The notes under the pieces are model-generated. The model searched no databases, was not told where the DNA came from, and worked only from the letters and a program-made list of their open reading frames with translations. Positions 61,008 through 64,000 of a stretch of DNA of 64,000 nt are shown here, one piece after another (the first letter of the stretch is position 1; each line of letters begins with the position of its first letter). This DNA comes from Musa acuminata AAA Group. Lineage: Eukaryota > Streptophyta > Magnoliopsida > Zingiberales > Musaceae. The position numbers and the translations under genes are program-made. Where the stretch lies: NCBI RefSeq assembly GCF_036884655.1, contig NC_088348.1:23177501-23241500 (forward strand), in the 5' to 3' direction.

Positions 61008-61739
61008 TGTTAGGATTGAGTCAGCACTAAGAGGGGGGGTGAATTAGTGCAGCGGATAAAAATATCGGTTTAAAAACTTTGTACAATGAAAAAATTGATC
61101 TCAGAAGATTGCTTGAAAGCGTGTTTGTTCATAAGGATAATGAAAGCCAAGTAAGGTGGAAGTGAAGCAATTGTAAAGTAAGTAAATGACAATAATAGAA
61201 ATACAAACCAGAATTTATAGTGGTTCGGTCGTTATGACCTACATCCACTGATTCTTCCTCCATCGAGGTCACCGACGTCCACTAATGGTTTTTTTTTAAT
61301 AAGCGAAGACCAACTACCTCTTTACAGTGCTTTCTCCTTTTCACAGGTTTAGAAGATAACCCTTATAAGCTTCATGCCTCACTTGAATGATCACAACTCT
61401 AGAAAGGGAGTAGGAGGACTTTACTCTTTTACAATATTTTTAACACCCTATAATTTCATAATATTGTTCACACTTTTGTGTTCTTTCATGCAAAAAAGTG
61501 TGGGGTATTTATAGGCCCTAACGACTTCAGAATTGGATTCAAAAATGCCACATACTCGGATTTCGGGGTACTTGCAGTACCATCGTCATTATTGGGCGAT
61601 ACTACCGCCTACAGACTGACACTAAGCGGTACCACCGCTTGACAAAGCTCGAAGACCGAGCTCTGACAGTACCACTGTCTGACAGCATTAACTATTGGCA
61701 ATACCATCGCCCAGAGCACCTGAGAGACCGAGTCCCAAG
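61008..61739 (-). repeat. 5' LTR of G, truncated
   Basis: Matches 53728 to about 54500 of the 3' LTR, including the G tract (61030-61040), a TATA motif near 61504-61516 and the first part of the U3 array (61585-61739). The remaining 500 bp of U3 is missing. The break coincides with a perfect fold-back. Confidence 0.8.
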
Positions 61740-61758
61740 CGGTCTTGGGACTCGGTCT

Positions 61759-61759
<1 letters not shown>
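61724..61759. repeat. perfect 16-bp fold-back at the LTR break
   Basis: GAGACCGAGTCCCAAG (61724-61739), loop CGGT, then CTTGGGACTCGGTCTC (61744-61759). The left arm is native LTR sequence and the right arm is its inverted copy, directly followed by a TA run. Confidence 0.9.

Positions 61760-61760
<1 letters not shown>

Positions 61761-61800
<40 letters not shown>
61761..61800. repeat. (TA)n microsatellite, about 20 units
   Basis: An uninterrupted TA run between the fold-back and ordinary intergenic sequence. Confidence 0.95.
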
Positions 61801-61803
<3 letters not shown>

Positions 61804-62683
61804 CTGAGGCATCGTTCTACTAATTCTCTTCAAACAAGAGAGACTGCATTTGGAGTCGTCACGAGAATGGTAATTCCTTTCCTTTCTCCATTGATCTTTG
61901 CTCTTGGTCATTTTACGGTGGCATAATTAGATGAGCTGCAGTGCTTGGGATAAGCTGTTTCATCGTGCAGAAGCATTTAGTACATATTCTTAGTCTTAAG
62001 AAAAAGGATTCTTTGTTTTCAGATTTCCCGAATGCTTATTATATGTGCAACACACGGATCTATATGCAGTTTTAATGAGCTTTGCCATTTATATTACAAT
62101 CTCATGTTCTCTAAGAGAAACTATTTGTAGATTCATTTTACACTGTTTTATCTTAGAATTATAAGATTCAAAATTAGTGTCGTAGACTTTCGCTATGAAA
62201 AAAAAAATGATGTGACAAACGTGTCCACATTATGTACCTAACATGTTAGCCCCGTGAGGTCAACACCTAGGCTCCACATGATTGACATGGTAGAACTACT
62301 TGGTCGATATAGTATCCGATTGGTGCCACATGTCATAAGACTATGTAATCTTGAACTCGATGTAAGATAGTGATGGTTACAATCAACACCCCTCACGATC
62401 TCACGGACCGTGTAATATACGGTTTGAAATGTCCACTATAAAAGGGGATTCTTAAGTATGTCACAAAACACCTTGAACATATACATTTGACTTATCCGAC
62501 TTATATTAACTTTGGAGGGGTATTATCAAAAATATCCCGACGTAGTTTTTGTAGGGATTAAGAGAGAAGTTCAGCTTGAACATAGGACTAGGTTAAATCG
62601 GAATTGGTTTCCATATTGAACAAACAGAAAATAATAAATTTGATGAACAAATAACACATTATTAGATCCTATGTTCTACTCTT

Positions 62684-62728
<45 letters not shown>

Positions 62729-63239
62729 GTTAGATTAGGATTTCCTATGTGTGGCTTGTCAGCAAAGTAACTGTCGGGAAGATATATCCTCGAATAGACC
62801 ATAAGTGCAAGTGATGGAAGTCTCAGGAACCCTAGATAAGGATGTCCACAGTCCTAAGTGGTGCTTGAGTCAAGTTGACTTTGGTAGCTTTTGATTTGCT
62901 ACAGAGTCGGATATACTTTGAGTCGATAAGGATTGGTTGTCAGGTTGACTTGGCACTGATTAGATTAACTACAAACTAAGGCATCTTTTAATACATAGAT
63001 ACAGTGGGCTGCTTCAATCCTCCTTGTCGATGGATTTTGACTCTGGTATACTGTTTAGACTGCACAACTATTAGTCTGAAATCGAAGATTTATTAGTATT
63101 ATTAGTTGAGATATGAGTATGTTATGAAATCAGTGGATTATGTCTTCCTACCTGCCTGAGGATAGACATAGTTATCATTTTTATATTATTTTTATGACGC
63201 TGGTTTGACCAAATGTTATGTGCTTCATGCACACTGTGG
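61801..63239. other. intergenic region with possible LTR remnant
   Basis: No gene frame. Within it, about 62330-62575 looks like part of a plant LTR: a TATAAAAG-type box at 62438-62446 (ACTATAAAAGGGG), then TTGACTTATCCGACTTA and CCCGACGTAGTTTTTGTAGGG. The last two resemble the transcribed part of some plant LTR families. Neither end was found. A TA run lies at 62691-62725. Confidence 0.35.
62691..62725. repeat. (TA)n microsatellite
   Basis: An AT dinucleotide run of about 35 bp. Confidence 0.9.
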
Positions 63240-63249
63240 ATATATATAA
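63240..63249 (+). promoter_or_regulatory. putative TATA box of the gene starting at 63322
   Basis: ATATATATAA about 75 bp upstream of the start codon, the right distance for a TATA box with a short leader (63270-63321). Confidence 0.45.
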
Positions 63250-63321
63250 GGATGGGAAACTTCAACCTGCGCTCACAGGTGTGTTTGTTTGTGGCCGAAG
63301 AGAAACTAGTAGTAGGCAGAG

Positions 63322-64000
63322 ATGGGTTCTCTCATGGCAGGATGGTCGTCACCCGTTTTGGATCCGGAAACAGGTACTGATCTTGGTCATTCATTAAGCT
63401 TCTATCTTAGTTTAGCTCTCATCTCGACTTGATGGATTACTGAGTGCAAGTCCTTGTGTGTACAGTTCGACACAGGAGGAACAGATCACTGACGAAAGAA
63501 GAGATCGAGATCTACCGGAGTTCTCACGGACGAGTCGAAGGAGAAAAAGGCCCGTACGAGTCGCGATCAGCTCCGAATTCTCCAAAACGGCATCAGGTTC
63601 GTTCCTTGGCCCCCCATCTCCATCATCTCTTCTTTGCTGTCGTCCTTCTTGATCGAACAGTACGGTAACGTGGTTTGATGAGTTCAGGAGACGGATGAGT
63701 TAGAACTGAGGAGGTCTCTATTGTGGCACCAACTCCAGAACACCGAGCCCGCGGCAGAGCCGTTGCCGGACAATCCCACCAACACCGGCGACTGGTACGC
63801 CCGCCTTCTTCTTGGTTTGCTGTCATGCTAAGGTGTACTTTGCACAGAAGTTGTAACTCCCGGTGATTGTTACGCAGGTGGACAAGGAGCAATTCGGCCT
63901 TCCTGAACGAGCCGCCGCGCGAGGAGGCGGACGTCGCGGCGCACAAGTACACGGCTCAGTTCCATGTCGCCGAGCTCGCCACCAAGAAAGCCCGTGCTTA
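63322..64000 (+). CDS. conserved plant protein of unknown function (5' part)
   Basis: Four exons join in frame at GT-AG sites: 63322-63373, 63466-63596, 63688-63794 and 63878 to beyond the window edge. The protein starts MGSLMAGWSSPVLDPETV and goes on with RRNRSLTKEEIEIYRSS. A Ser/Pro/Lys-rich stretch (SAPNSPKRHQ) is followed by an acidic helix-like segment TDELELRRSLLWHQLQ, then NPTNTGDWW at the exon 3-4 junction, FLNEPPREE and YTAQFHVAELA. I recall this pattern (SLMAGW, RN.SLTKEEI, ETDE..RRSL.WHQLQ, TGDWW.RS..AFLNEPP) from small uncharacterised proteins found widely in land plants. No catalytic motif, membrane segment or signal peptide is visible in the part present. The perfectly phased exons and the TATA box support a real gene; its function is unknown. 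Confidence 0.7.

Larger units (their letters stand above)
53728..61739 (-). mobile_element. decayed, 5'-truncated Copia element G (SIRE-like)
   Basis: A minus-strand element with a full 3' LTR (53728-55002), polypurine tract (55003-55016), interior (55003-61007), primer site (60994-61004) and a 5' LTR cut short (61008-61739 of an expected 1.27 kb). The gag and pol domains are recognisable but carry stops and frameshifts. LTR ends (TATTAGGATC / ...GATTCAACA), primer site, Gag and U3 array tie it to the gag-only elements A1 and A2. It is the nearest thing in the window to their autonomous relative, though this copy is dead. Confidence 0.85.

Overview
This is a stretch of a plant nuclear genome. 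It holds two complete intron-containing genes and the start of a third, separated by large blocks of LTR retrotransposons. The gene families (MAP70, chloroplast DEAD-box helicase RH3), the GC-rich first exons against AT-rich introns, and the SIRE/Maximus-like Copia elements fit a monocot. Musaceae or a related family is my guess from general appearance, not a demonstrated assignment. I see no bacterial, organellar or viral block, no CRISPR array, and no tRNA or rRNA gene.

Layout. (1) 416-3796, + strand: a ten-exon MAP70 gene (607 aa as modelled). (2) About 5491-43425: one 38-kb nested transposon stack. The outermost layer is an old minus-strand LTR element whose three pieces (5491-7320, about 36175-37910, 42472-43425) sum to about 4.5 kb. 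Two things interrupt it. One is a 29-kb cluster (7321 to about 36174). The other is a young plus-strand member of its own family (37911-42471, 4561 bp, 446-bp LTRs). The cluster is a chain of LTRs of a second family with a broken Copia gag-pol. It contains two gag-only retrotransposons (8151-15974, duplication AAAAC; 27852-36055, duplication TTTTG) and a 3.8-kb solo LTR (20925-24727, duplication CAATG). (3) 44120-50865, - strand: a ten-exon gene for the chloroplast RNA helicase RH3 (776 aa as modelled), whose small last exon encodes a CCHC zinc knuckle. (4) 53728-61739: a decayed, truncated minus-strand Copia element that still shows gag, protease, integrase, reverse transcriptase and RNase H remnants. 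It ends in a perfect fold-back next to a TA run. (5) 63322-64000, + strand: the first four exons of a conserved plant gene of unknown function, cut by the window edge.

How the parts relate. The host genes are unrelated housekeeping or cytoskeletal genes and show no operon-like relationship. The transposons do relate to each other. The two gag-only elements and the decayed Copia share gag, initiator-methionine tRNA primer sites, LTR ends and a peculiar GC-rich palindromic array just upstream of the LTR TATA box. This suggests that the gag-only elements depend on an autonomous relative for pol.

I did not find a convincing new biological system. The most interesting candidates are the gag-only elements, whose Gag has lost its zinc knuckle and carries reiterated hairpins, and the 4.56-kb element family with no recognisable coding capacity that has inserted into itself. 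All alignments and splice models were made by eye. Junctions given as 'about' may be off by tens of bases.
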